A stretch of 50,697 bases of DNA, from contig CAJKRH010000009.1 of assembly GCA_905202255.1 (NCBI GenBank), positions 1 through 50,697 of the forward strand. Reading direction: 5' to 3'. The notes beneath the pieces are model-generated. The model was not told the origin of the DNA. It saw nothing but the letters and a program-made list of their open reading frames with translations, and did not search any database. The position numbers and the translations under genes are program-made. This DNA comes from an uncultured Ruminococcus sp. (lineage in GTDB: Bacteria > Bacillota > Clostridia > Oscillospirales > CAG-272). Shown here piece after piece: positions 1-7,126 of this stretch (position 1 is its first letter; each line of letters opens with the position of its first letter).

Positions 1-36
1 GTATATATTTATTCGCGCGGCGGGCGGATTATGCGT

Positions 37-576
37 TTACTTTCTTTTTTCGAGCGAAACGGATATGAAGAAAAGCGATGCCATAATGCAAAGAACGGAA
101 ATTTCGGGCAGCCACTCGAAAACAGGCACCGGCGGCTCGGCAAAGAAATATTTCTGCGTATCCTCGACGAAGAGATGATAAAGGAAAGGCAAGCCGAAGA
201 GCGGATAAAGCAGGTATTTTGTCCTTATCACGCCGAAAACCGTGAGTGCATAAAGCGCGAGCACGCCCGCGTAAAGAATGAGGCACAGCACGGTATGTAC
301 TCTGCTCGGAAAGCCGAGGGCTTTATAGGCGAAGAATGCCACGCCCATCGCCACGGGAAGTACCGTGAGCTGCGGAAGTTTCCTGCCGAAGAAAACAACT
401 GCGACAAAGAATACCACCGCCGCGGCGACGGTATTTACAAGGTAAATCCAGAAAATCTGCGGCGTCATCGGTCGTGAGGTATAATAAACGATCCTTATCG
501 CGGAAGAGATGAGCATGAGCGCGACGGAAATCAGCGCGAGGGGATTTTTTCTGTTTATAACATAGCGTGAATGCAT
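37..576 (-). CDS. Six-helix membrane protein of unknown function
   Basis: A 179-residue protein with about six hydrophobic segments (roughly residues 12-32, 40-62, 70-88, 94-115, 119-134 and 153-174) and a short basic C-terminus ending in SLEKRK. I recognise no family and see no catalytic motif. The ATG at 576 is preceded by AGGAGG with about 8 bases of spacing. A good sigma-A-type promoter lies upstream (601-629, minus strand), so it is probably a single-gene unit diverging from fucO. Its promoter is almost the same as that of the DivIVA-like gene at 2043, which suggests shared control. That it is a real gene is well supported; its function is unknown. Confidence 0.75.
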   Translation of the reverse strand: MHSRYVINRKNPLALISVALMLISSAIRIVYYTSRPMTPQIFWIYLVNTVAAAVVFFVAVVFFGRKLPQLTVLPVAMGVAFFAYKALGFPSRVHTVLCLILYAGVLALYALTVFGVIRTKYLLYPLFGLPFLYHLFVEDTQKYFFAEPPVPVFEWLPEISVLCIMASLFFISVSLEKRK

Positions 577-600
577 AAGTATGCCTCCTTTTCTGCTGAT

Positions 601-629
601 ATTTTATCACAACCGGGTAAAAATGTCCA
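601..629 (-). promoter_or_regulatory. Promoter of the membrane-protein gene at 37-576
   Basis: Read on the minus strand: -35 TGGACA (624-629), 17-base spacer, -10 TAAAAT (601-606) with an extended TG element. The whole element matches the promoter at 1983-2011. Confidence 0.7.
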
Positions 630-698
630 TAGCGATTTTTTGTAACGATACTATGCGGAAATTTTTACATTATCTTAATATAAAACGGCAAAATAATA

Positions 699-727
699 TT
701 GACACGAAAGCAAAAAAGTATTACAAT
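699..727 (+). promoter_or_regulatory. Promoter of the fucO-like gene
   Basis: Perfect -35 TTGACA (699-704), 17-base spacer and -10 TACAAT (722-727), followed by a leader of about 40 bases and a strong AGGAGGT ribosome site ahead of the ATG at 776. This implies strong sigma-A expression. Confidence 0.75.
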
Positions 728-775
728 AAAGACGATAACAAGCCGCGCCAAGCGGCTGTACAGGAGGTATAATAA

Positions 776-1924
776 ATGAATCGTTTTGTACTCAATGAAA
801 CATCTTACCACGGAAAAGGCGCTATCGAGAGCATAGTTACAGAGGCTCGCGGTCGCGGCTTCAAAAAGGCATTCGTTTGCTCCGACCCCGACCTTATCAA
901 ATTCGGCGTAACTCAGAAAGTTACCGATATTCTCACGCGCGAAGGTCTCGATTTTGAAATCTATTCCGAAATCAAGCCGAACCCCACAATCGAAAATGTT
1001 CAGAACGGCGTTGCCGCATTCAAGAAGTCCGGTGCTGATTATCTTATCGCTATCGGCGGCGGCTCCTCGATGGACACCGCAAAGGCTATCGGCATAATCA
1101 TTGCCAACCCCGAGCACGAGGATGTAAGAAGCCTCGAGGGCGCCGTTGCGACAAAGAACAAGTGCGTTCCGATAATCGCTGTTCCAACCACGGCAGGTAC
1201 CGCCGCTGAGGTTACAATAAACTATGTTATCACGGATGTTGAGAAGAACAGAAAGTTCGTTTGCGTTGACCCGCATGATATCCCTGTCGTAGCCGTTATC
1301 GACCCCGACATGATGTCCTCTATGCCCAATGGTCTGACAGCCGCTACAGGTATGGACGCGCTCACGCACGCTATTGAAGGCTACATCACAGCAGGTGCAT
1401 GGGAGCTTTCCGATATGTTCCATCTCAAGGCTATCGAGATTATTTCCCGTTCGCTCCGCGGTGCTGTTGCCAACACTCCCGAAGGACGCGAAGGCATGGC
1501 TCTCGGTCAGTATGTTGCAGGCATGGGCTTCTCCAATGTTGGTCTCGGCATAGTTCACTCTATGGCTCATCCTCTCGGCGCACTCTATGATACTCCTCAC
1601 GGCGTTGCAAACGCTATCATTCTTCCTACCGTTATGGAATACAACGCAGAGTGCACAGGCGAGAAGTATCGCGATATTGCAAAGGCTATGGGCGTTGAGG
1701 GCACAGAGAAGATGACTCAGGCTGAATACAGAAAAGCCGCTGTAGACGCTGTTAAGCAACTATCCAAGGATGTCGGCATCCCCGCAAACCTCGTTGGCAT
1801 AGTAAAAGAAGAGGATATTCCCTTCCTTGCTCAGTCCGCTTATGACGATGCTTGCCGTCCCGGCAACCCGAAAGAGACAAGCGTAGCAGATATTGCAGAG
1901 CTCTATCGTTCGCTCCTTAAGTAA
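776..1924 (+). CDS. fucO: Lactaldehyde reductase, iron-dependent alcohol dehydrogenase family
   Basis: A 382-residue group III iron-dependent alcohol dehydrogenase that closely resembles Escherichia coli FucO along its whole length. FucO interconverts L-lactaldehyde and 1,2-propanediol with NAD(H) in the cytoplasm during fucose or rhamnose fermentation. Visible signatures are the dinucleotide-binding GGGS stretch (residues 94-97), PTTAGTAAE (137-145), and the metal ligands Asp194, His198, His261 and His275, which sit two positions before the FucO ligands. The ATG at 776 follows AGGAGGT. The gene stands alone between its own promoter and an intrinsic terminator, with no fucose or rhamnose genes nearby, so its physiological aldehyde is not certain. 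Codon choice looks like that of a highly expressed gene. Confidence 0.9.
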   Translation: MNRFVLNETSYHGKGAIESIVTEARGRGFKKAFVCSDPDLIKFGVTQKVTDILTREGLDFEIYSEIKPNPTIENVQNGVAAFKKSGADYLIAIGGGSSMDTAKAIGIIIANPEHEDVRSLEGAVATKNKCVPIIAVPTTAGTAAEVTINYVITDVEKNRKFVCVDPHDIPVVAVIDPDMMSSMPNGLTAATGMDALTHAIEGYITAGAWELSDMFHLKAIEIISRSLRGAVANTPEGREGMALGQYVAGMGFSNVGLGIVHSMAHPLGALYDTPHGVANAIILPTVMEYNAECTGEKYRDIAKAMGVEGTEKMTQAEYRKAAVDAVKQLSKDVGIPANLVGIVKEEDIPFLAQSAYDDACRPGNPKETSVADIAELYRSLLK

Positions 1925-1933
1925 TTTTCAAAA

Positions 1934-1971
1934 ATAAAAAAATACCGATGATTTTTCATCGGTATTTTTTT
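1934..1971 (+). terminator. Intrinsic terminator after fucO
   Basis: AATACCGATGA (1941-1951) pairs with TCATCGGTATT (1956-1966) across a TTTT loop and runs into a T-tract. The A-run on the left may let it act in both directions. Confidence 0.9.
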
Positions 1972-1982
1972 GTCTGCGGCTA

Positions 1983-2011
1983 TGGACATTTTGTGCGATA
2001 TGTGATAAAAT
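1983..2011 (+). promoter_or_regulatory. Promoter of the DivIVA-like gene
   Basis: -35 TGGACA (1983-1988), 17-base spacer, -10 TAAAAT (2006-2011) with extended TG at 2003-2004. Near-identical to the minus-strand promoter at 601-629. Confidence 0.7.
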
Positions 2012-2042
2012 AATAAAAAAGGCATCGGAGGTACGGTTTAGG

Positions 2043-2396
2043 ATGAACAATTCCGTGAAATTCAGAAATTCCGTCAAGGGTTATAATAAGCAGGATGTAA
2101 TAGAATATATAGCGGAGCTTTCCGCGGAGCATGACGAAGCCCGAGCGCAGTATGAGACAGAGCTTGCGAGAGCGCACCGCGAAGCGGAAACCGAAAAAGA
2201 AGTGGCAAAAATCTCCGAAGCAAAGGCGGAGGAGCTGGCAACCGAGCTTTATGCCGCGCTCGAGCGCGAGCGCGAGCTGAAGCGTTCCGTTTCGGGGCTT
2301 GCCGCGCGTATAGCAAAGTATGAAAAAGAAAAAGCCGCAAGAAAAGCCACAGTAAAGCAAAAGGTCAAGAAAACGCTTTTCAAAAAGCAAAAATAA
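2043..2396 (+). CDS. Small DivIVA/GpsB-like coiled-coil protein
   Basis: A 117-residue, highly charged protein. The N-terminus (FRNSVKGYNKQDVIEYI, residues 7-23) matches the start of the DivIVA/GpsB fold, where an F...GY...V..F pattern forms the membrane-sensing N-terminal coiled coil. Residues 24-95 are a continuous Glu/Arg/Ala-rich coiled coil and the tail (96-117) is strongly basic. DivIVA-family proteins mark curved membrane and recruit division or cell-wall partners. It is shorter than DivIVA (about 160 residues) and close to GpsB (about 100). The ATG at 2043 follows GGAGG with a rather long spacer. Single-gene unit with its own promoter and terminator. The family call is fairly firm; the cellular role is inferred. 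Confidence 0.7.
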   Translation: MNNSVKFRNSVKGYNKQDVIEYIAELSAEHDEARAQYETELARAHREAETEKEVAKISEAKAEELATELYAALERERELKRSVSGLAARIAKYEKEKAARKATVKQKVKKTLFKKQK

Positions 2397-2404
2397 ACAA
2401 AACC

Positions 2405-2434
2405 GTGCCGCCCGAATGGGCGGCACTTCTTTTG
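2405..2434 (+). terminator. Intrinsic terminator after the DivIVA-like gene
   Basis: GTGCCGCCC (2405-2413) pairs with GGGCGGCAC (2418-2426) across a GAAT loop, followed by TTCTTTT. Confidence 0.9.
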
Positions 2435-2589
2435 TTCCGTATAAAGCATCCTGCCGCGCTTCGGCGCGGTGGATATATCTCTTTTACTCCATTATGCTTT
2501 CGCCGCGCAAACCGCCGTTTTGACCGCTCAGAAGCGCGATGAGCAAAAGCCACCGTCATTTCATGGCAGGTAAAAAACTAATACCGCTT

Positions 2590-2633
2590 CCCTGCAAAAT
2601 AAGCCGTGCCGTCTCATTTGAGGCGGCACGGCT
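2590..2633 (-). terminator. Intrinsic terminator of the feo operon
   Basis: Arms AGCCGTGCCG and CGGCACGGCT (about 2602-2633) form a strong hairpin. On the minus strand it is followed by a TTATTTTG stretch, just past the stop codon of the Cys-rich FeoB partner. Confidence 0.8.
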
Positions 2634-2642
2634 GTTTGTGCT

Positions 2643-2834
2643 TTATTTATTTCCTTTTGTCTTTATATTGTTGTGGCAGGAGCCTGACATGGCGCAGTGT
2701 GCGCAGTTGCAACCGCAAGATGACTTGCCTTTTTTCTTATCCTTCACAAGCTTCGCTATTATCGCCGCAACGATAACGAGAAGCCCGAGTGAAATAAGGA
2801 TAGTAGCTATATTATTCGCTATCCAGTTAAGCAT
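2643..2834 (-). CDS. FeoB-associated Cys-rich membrane protein
   Basis: A 63-residue protein with one N-terminal transmembrane helix (residues 3-29), a basic KDKKKGK patch, then a cysteine cluster CGCNCAHCAMSGSC (40-53). This is the architecture of the FeoB_associated family (Pfam PF12669), small membrane proteins encoded next to feoB in Firmicutes and thought to stand in for FeoC. It is the last gene of the feo operon, 28 bases after feoB. The five cysteines could bind iron or an iron-sulfur cluster, but that is inference. Confidence 0.88.
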   Translation of the reverse strand: MLNWIANNIATILISLGLLVIVAAIIAKLVKDKKKGKSSCGCNCAHCAMSGSCHNNIKTKGNK

Positions 2835-2862
2835 AAAGACTGACTCCTTTCAAAAATCTGAC

Positions 2863-5385
2863 TTATTTTACTTCAACCTTGGTTGTAAGCTTAGTAGCTT
2901 CCTTGTAAGGACGAACAAGCATGTAGATTATCAGACCGAGGAATGCAACGGCAAATACAAGGCTTACTATGTTGAGCACTGCAGAGCCTTCGAGAAGCTT
3001 ACCTGTAAAGAGGTTGCCGAAGGAATTTATCATGAGGGATATTACATAAGCAAATCCGCACTGATAACCGATAGCGAACCATGTCCACTTAGCGCTGTTC
3101 ATTTCACGCTTGATAGCACCGATTGCCGCGAAGCAAGGAGCGCAAAGGAGGTTGAATACGAGGAATGAATAACCTGTAATTCCCGTGAAATTCTCTGCGA
3201 GCGTAGCCCATACATTGCCGGACGCACCATAGAGTATACCCATTGTACCAACGATATTTTCCTTGGCAACGAGACCTGTGATGGAAGCAACCGTCGCCTG
3301 CCATGTACCCCATCCGAGCGGCTTGAATATCCAGCAGACAGCGCCGCCGATAACAGCGAGTATAGACTTATCAAGCTCATCATCGGCAAGCATACGGAAT
3401 GTGCCGTCTACAAAGCCGAAGTAAGATGTGAACCATACAAAAATCGTGGAAAGAAGGATGACTGTGCCTGCCTTTTTGATGAAGGACCAGCCGCGCTCCC
3501 ACATGGAGCGGAGAACATTGCCTACCGTGGGCATATGATAAGGAGGAAGCTCCATAACAAAGGGTGCGGGATCGCCTGCAAACATCTTTGTCTTCTTAAG
3601 CATGATACCGGATATAATTATAGCAGCCATGCCTATGAAGTATGCACTTGTAGCAACCCATGCGGATCTGCCGAAGAGTGCACCGGCTATCATTGCAATG
3701 AAAGGCACCTTGGCACCGCAAGGAATAAACGTTGTCGTCATGATTGTCATACGGCGGTCGCGCTCGTTTTCGATTGTACGCGATGCCATAACACCGGGGA
3801 TACCGCAGCCTGTGCCTATAAGCATAGGAATGAAGGATTTACCGGAGAGACCGAATTTACGGAAAATACGGTCGAGCACGAATGCGATACGAGCCATGTA
3901 ACCGCAAGCCTCAAGGAATGCGAGGAGCAGGAAGAGCACGAGCATCTGAGGAACAAATCCGAGAACCGCGCCGACACCGGCTACGATACCGTCAAGAATA
4001 AGACCTGAGAGCCAGTCAGCCGCGCCAGCCTTTTCAAGACCGTTGCCTATAAGTACCGGAACACCGGGAACCCATACGCCGAAGTCTGCGGGGTCGGGTT
4101 CTGCAAATTCGCTGTTGCTCTTTGCAAAGTAATCAACAGCTTCAAGGTAAGACATCTTGACCACGTTGTCATATTTCTTTTCGGACTCGGGAACCTTTGA
4201 ATAATACGCCGTCATTTTGACCTTTTCAAGAGTTTCCTCATTTTCGACCTCTATAGTGCCTTTTTCATTATCTGTCTTGAAGTTCTTCAGGTCATCAAGA
4301 AGTGCTGCGGCATTAAAATCGTCAGCCTCTGCATCAAACTCAAAACCAAATGCTCCTATGGCGTTTACGGCATTGGTATAATCATCAGATGCGTTTTCGT
4401 AAGCCTTTGAGCCTATGCCGAGCAGATGCCAGCCATCACCGAATACACCGTCGTTCATCCAGTCTGTAGCGAAGCTGCCTACTGTTACCATCGAGAGATA
4501 GTAAACTATAAACATGATAGCGGCAAATATCGGCAGACCGAGCCAACGGTTTGTTACTACACGGTCGATCTTATCGGAGGTTGTGAGCTTGCCCGCATCT
4601 TTCTTCTTGTAGCAAGCCTTGATTATAGAAGCTATGTAAATATATCTTTCATTTGTGATGATAGATTCGGAGTCATCGTCCAGCTCTTTTTCTGCCGCCT
4701 CGATATCCTTCTCTATGTGAGCCATCGTTTCGGGGTTGATTTTCAGGGTTGAAAGAACCTTGTCATCGCGCTCGAATATCTTGATGGCATACCATCTCTG
4801 CTGTTCCTCGGGCATGCCGTGAACTGCCGCCTCTTCGATATGAGCGATGGCGTGTTCTACGCTGCCGGAGAATGTGTGCATCGGAACGGTCTTGACATTC
4901 TTTGCGGCATCTATGGCTGCCTCTGCGGCTTCCATTATGCCTGTGCCCTTGAGGGCGGATATCTCGACTATCTTGCATCCGAGCTGGCGGGAAAGCTCCG
5001 CTGTGTTTATCTTATCGCCGTTTTTCTTGACGATATCCATCATGTTGATGGCGATAACCACCGGAATACCGAGCTCTGTGAGCTGTGTTGTGAGATAGAG
5101 GTTACGCTCGAGGTTTGTACCGTCGATAATATTGAGTATCGCATCGGGACGCTCACCTATAAGGTAGTTTCTCGCTACGACTTCCTCAAGTGTGTAAGGG
5201 GAAAGTGAATAAATGCCGGGAAGGTCGGTGATGATAACGCCGTCGTGCTTCTTGAGCTTGCCTTCCTTCTTTTCAACAGTAACGCCGGGCCAGTTTCCGA
5301 CGAACTGATTTGAACCCGTCAGGGCATTGAAGAGCGTTGTTTTACCGCAGTTCGGGTTGCCCGCAAGTGCAATTCTTAGATCCAT
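2863..5385 (-). CDS. feoB: Ferrous iron transporter FeoB
   Basis: An 840-residue inner-membrane Fe(II) importer. The N-terminal G domain shows G1 GNPNCGKT (9-16), G3 DLPG (54-57), G4 NMMD (114-117) and G5 SALKG (143-147), followed by the helical regulatory domain (about 170-265). The membrane part has the Gate repeats, including the cysteine motifs GCGIPG and PCGAK, and a basic C-terminus. It is longer than the usual 700-780 residues because about 110-130 extra, mostly acidic residues (about 311-440) lie between the first and second membrane helices. The ATG at 5385 follows AGAGGA. An iron-box-like site (5409-5424) just upstream may give feoB extra control beyond the operon promoter. Confidence 0.96.
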   Translation of the reverse strand: MDLRIALAGNPNCGKTTLFNALTGSNQFVGNWPGVTVEKKEGKLKKHDGVIITDLPGIYSLSPYTLEEVVARNYLIGERPDAILNIIDGTNLERNLYLTTQLTELGIPVVIAINMMDIVKKNGDKINTAELSRQLGCKIVEISALKGTGIMEAAEAAIDAAKNVKTVPMHTFSGSVEHAIAHIEEAAVHGMPEEQQRWYAIKIFERDDKVLSTLKINPETMAHIEKDIEAAEKELDDDSESIITNERYIYIASIIKACYKKKDAGKLTTSDKIDRVVTNRWLGLPIFAAIMFIVYYLSMVTVGSFATDWMNDGVFGDGWHLLGIGSKAYENASDDYTNAVNAIGAFGFEFDAEADDFNAAALLDDLKNFKTDNEKGTIEVENEETLEKVKMTAYYSKVPESEKKYDNVVKMSYLEAVDYFAKSNSEFAEPDPADFGVWVPGVPVLIGNGLEKAGAADWLSGLILDGIVAGVGAVLGFVPQMLVLFLLLAFLEACGYMARIAFVLDRIFRKFGLSGKSFIPMLIGTGCGIPGVMASRTIENERDRRMTIMTTTFIPCGAKVPFIAMIAGALFGRSAWVATSAYFIGMAAIIISGIMLKKTKMFAGDPAPFVMELPPYHMPTVGNVLRSMWERGWSFIKKAGTVILLSTIFVWFTSYFGFVDGTFRMLADDELDKSILAVIGGAVCWIFKPLGWGTWQATVASITGLVAKENIVGTMGILYGASGNVWATLAENFTGITGYSFLVFNLLCAPCFAAIGAIKREMNSAKWTWFAIGYQCGFAYVISLMINSFGNLFTGKLLEGSAVLNIVSLVFAVAFLGLIIYMLVRPYKEATKLTTKVEVK

Positions 5386-5408
5386 TGCTGAAATCCTCTC
5401 TTTCTTTG

Positions 5409-5424
5409 ATTAGACATTGCTAAC
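5409..5424. promoter_or_regulatory. Iron-box-like operator between feoA and feoB
   Basis: ATTAGA-CATT-GCTAAC, a one-mismatch copy of the ATTAGC-N4-GCTAAC palindrome found twice at the feo promoter. Binding by the DtxR-type protein at 6288 is inferred from motif identity. Confidence 0.6.
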
Positions 5425-5465
5425 TGCAATCATTGAATAATGGGAATCTCTTCCCTTTTCAAATC

Positions 5466-5687
5466 TCATTCCACTTCGATCATGTCTGCGTCGGCTTTGC
5501 GGAGCGAAAGCTCGTATCCGCGCACGGTTACTTCGATAGGGTCGCCGAGCGGCGCAACCTTACGAATATAAACCTCTACGCCTTTTGTAATGCCCATGTC
5601 CATGATACGGCGCTTTACGGCACCCTCGCCATGAAGCTTTACAACCTTTACGGTCTCGCCGATACCAATCTGCCTCAAAGTTTTCAT
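5466..5687 (-). CDS. feoA: FeoA-domain protein (second feo gene)
   Basis: A 73-residue FeoA protein with the SH3-like beta-barrel pattern: LRQIGIGETVKVVKL (4-18), the conserved RRIMDMGITKGVEV (26-39), then APLGDPIEVTVRGYELSLR (45-63). FeoA is a small cytosolic partner required for FeoB-mediated Fe(II) uptake. The ATG follows GGAGGAG. It sits between another feoA-like gene and feoB in one operon. Of the two FeoA proteins this is the more canonical. Confidence 0.93.
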   Translation of the reverse strand: MKTLRQIGIGETVKVVKLHGEGAVKRRIMDMGITKGVEVYIRKVAPLGDPIEVTVRGYELSLRKADADMIEVE

Positions 5688-5750
5688 TCGCGTTCTCCTC
5701 CTTAAAGATTATATTCTTATGCCTTATTGTATATAATAGCGCAAGCGCTT

Positions 5751-5963
5751 TTATATCATGATTTTGCGTGCCATCTCTTCGCTTATGGCAACTCTCGCCT
5801 CTTTAACATTGACTATAAGGTTGCCGCCGAGCGTATTGACTATCGTGACGCTTCCGCCTACGACAAAACCGAGGTTTTCAAGATGCTTTTTAACTTCCGG
5901 CGTGCCGCCAATCTTCTTTATGATATTCTCTTCTCCGACACCTGCAAGTACCAGTGGCATCAT
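5751..5963 (-). CDS. feoA: FeoA-domain protein (first feo gene)
   Basis: A 70-residue FeoA-family protein: a GVGEENIIKKIGG segment (8-20), the core HLENLGFVVGGSVTIVN (27-43) and the closing VNVKEARVAISEEMARKIMI (51-70). Clostridia often carry two short FeoA proteins ahead of feoB, so this is a usual arrangement. Translation may begin at either of two adjacent ATG codons (5963 or 5960). It is the promoter-proximal gene of the operon. A GTTACCTAAC half-palindrome (5969-5978) overlaps its leader. Confidence 0.88.
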   Translation of the reverse strand: MMPLVLAGVGEENIIKKIGGTPEVKKHLENLGFVVGGSVTIVNTLGGNLIVNVKEARVAISEEMARKIMI

Positions 5964-5990
5964 AATATGTTACCTAACCTTTCAAAGCAA

Positions 5991-6006
5991 ATTAGCTATA
6001 GCTAAC
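5991..6006. promoter_or_regulatory. Iron-box-like operator, feo leader
   Basis: ATTAGC-TATA-GCTAAC; its core TTAGCTATAGCTAA (5992-6005) is a perfect palindrome. It lies about 35 bases downstream of the predicted feo start point and 34 bases from the next copy, so two repressors could bind the same leader. Confidence 0.7.
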
Positions 6007-6024
6007 TGCGAGTCTTAAAAAATA

Positions 6025-6040
6025 ATTAGCCTTTGCTAAC
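6025..6040. promoter_or_regulatory. Iron-box-like operator at the feo transcription start
   Basis: ATTAGC-CTTT-GCTAAC directly downstream of the feo -10 element (6049-6054), covering the expected +3 to +18 positions. This placement is typical of repression. Confidence 0.72.
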
Positions 6041-6048
6041 CACCTTAT

Positions 6049-6077
6049 ATAATACTCAAATATTGCCCACATGTCAA
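6049..6077 (-). promoter_or_regulatory. Promoter of the feo operon
   Basis: Minus strand: perfect -35 TTGACA (6072-6077), 17-base spacer, -10 TATTAT (6049-6054). A strong promoter that would need repression when iron is plentiful. Confidence 0.82.
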
Positions 6078-6202
6078 TAGTTTTTTCGAAAAAACAGATA
6101 TTTTTTGTATTTTCGTCATTTTTGCGCTTTGTTTGACTGTTTTGCTCGTGAAAATTATTAAATTTGTCCAAACAAATTGTAAAATTTTATTTTTTTGCAT
6201 AA

Positions 6203-6218
6203 GTTAGCGGAAAGTAAC
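6203..6218. promoter_or_regulatory. Iron-box-like operator upstream of the DtxR gene
   Basis: GTTAGC-GGAA-AGTAAC inside the longer inverted repeat AAGTTA...TAACTT (6201-6220). It directly abuts the -35 of the regulator gene, so autoregulation is likely; the sign of the effect cannot be told from sequence. Confidence 0.6.
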
Positions 6219-6247
6219 TTGCATTTTTTTCTTTTTCGTGATATGAT
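6219..6247 (+). promoter_or_regulatory. Promoter of the DtxR-family regulator gene
   Basis: -35 TTGCAT (6219-6224), 17-base spacer, extended -10 TGA-TATGAT (6242-6247). Confidence 0.65.
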
Positions 6248-6287
6248 ATATAAAATTGCAAAAATAATGTGCAAAGAGGTGTTCTTG

Positions 6288-6659
6288 ATGAATTTACAGG
6301 AATCCGGAGAAATGTATCTCGAAACAATTTATATACTGCATAATAAAACAGGAGCAGTGCGCTCTCTCGATATAGCAAGATATATGGGATTTTCGAAGCC
6401 GAGCGTCTGCCGCGCCGTAGGTCTGCTGAAAAACGGCGACTATATCGTGGTCGATAAGGAGGGCTATATCACGCTGACGGATATAGGGCGAGAAGTCGCC
6501 GAGAAAATGTACGAGCGCCATACCATGCTCACGGACTTTTTCGTCCGTCTCGGAGTAGACCGCGAAACGGCAACCGAGGATGCCTGCAAGATAGAGCATG
6601 TGATAAGCGAAAAATCCTTTGAGGCAATGAAAAATCATGTCCTCGGCGGGAATAAATGA
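6288..6659 (+). CDS. DtxR-family iron-dependent transcriptional regulator
   Basis: A 123-residue metalloregulator, divergent from the feo operon and probably its repressor. The N-terminal winged helix-turn-helix (about 1-65; SLDIARYMGFSKPSVCRAV) is followed by the metal-binding and dimer region. By alignment to DtxR/IdeR the ligands Met10, Cys102, Glu105 and His106 appear as Met9, Cys100, Glu103 and His104, and His78 matches His79. MntR-type manganese sensors have Asp at the Met position, so iron sensing is favoured. The C-terminal SH3-like domain of DtxR is absent. I chose ATG 6288 because AGAGG lies 8 bases upstream and the family begins here; an in-frame ATG at 6195 would start upstream of the predicted promoter. 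Confidence 0.9.
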   Translation: MNLQESGEMYLETIYILHNKTGAVRSLDIARYMGFSKPSVCRAVGLLKNGDYIVVDKEGYITLTDIGREVAEKMYERHTMLTDFFVRLGVDRETATEDACKIEHVISEKSFEAMKNHVLGGNK

Positions 6660-6688
6660 ACACATTTTAAAAGTAAATATAACATCAC

Positions 6689-6716
6689 AAAGGGAATCCG
6701 CGCGGATTCCCTTTTG
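6689..6716. terminator. Terminator after the DtxR gene
   Basis: AAAGGGAATCCG (6689-6700) and CGGATTCCCTTT (6703-6714) form a nearly loopless 12-bp stem with a short T-run. Confidence 0.7.
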
Positions 6717-7059
6717 CGATTTGGGCGAAGCAACGCTTCATATTACTTAATTCCACAACAACCAGAAAGAAACTTAAAGCAACTTTTCTTTATGTTTTTT
6801 CGCGGGCGAACAATGTTCGCCACTACCATGTGAACTCAAAGTACAGCCAACACCCAAAAGAAAAAATCAGATGTCCTGTCTGCTTTTTCTTCGCGTGAGC
6901 AGGCACGAAGAAAAAGCTATCAAAAAGAAGTGCCATACAAGATTTCGCGTTCTGCGGAGCGCGACCGACGCCACCGTCGGCTCGTGCCGCCTTCCCCAAA
7001 AGGCGGGCGAAAACTTTAATGGACAAACGAGATTTTTTTCGACGAGAGAAAAAGTGCGA
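6717..7059. repeat. Intergenic stretch with nested inverted repeats, possible dispersed element
   Basis: No convincing gene. It holds a near-palindrome GGCGAAC-AAT-GTTCGCC at about 6805-6822, a 12-bp inverted repeat GCTTTTTCTTCG / CGAAGAAAAAGC (6882-6893 and 6906-6917), and further GC-rich stems near 6955-7010. A 67-codon open frame on the minus strand (6823-7026) has no ribosome site. The sequence resembles intergenic blocks that recur in gut Clostridia genomes; that is recollection rather than a search result. Confidence 0.45.
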
Positions 7060-7095
7060 AAATAAAAAACAAAAGAAATCCGCGAACGGATTTCC
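7060..7095 (-). terminator. Terminator of the OB-fold-like lipoprotein gene
   Basis: GGAAATCCG and CGGATTTC arms (about 7075-7094). On the minus strand the hairpin is followed by a long T-rich run (A-rich 7060-7074 on the plus strand). Confidence 0.75.
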
Positions 7096-7126
7096 TTTGC
7101 TTTTATTCCGAAATAATATTTTCCGA

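Noticed and set aside
665..1759. Long open frame opposite the fucO-like gene
   Set aside because: It mirrors the codon pattern of fucO on the other strand, has no ribosome site, and gives no recognisable protein.
6823..7026. 67-codon frame on the minus strand in the intergenic repeat block
   Set aside because: No ribosome site, lies within inverted repeats, and similar translations are common spurious calls in this kind of repeat.
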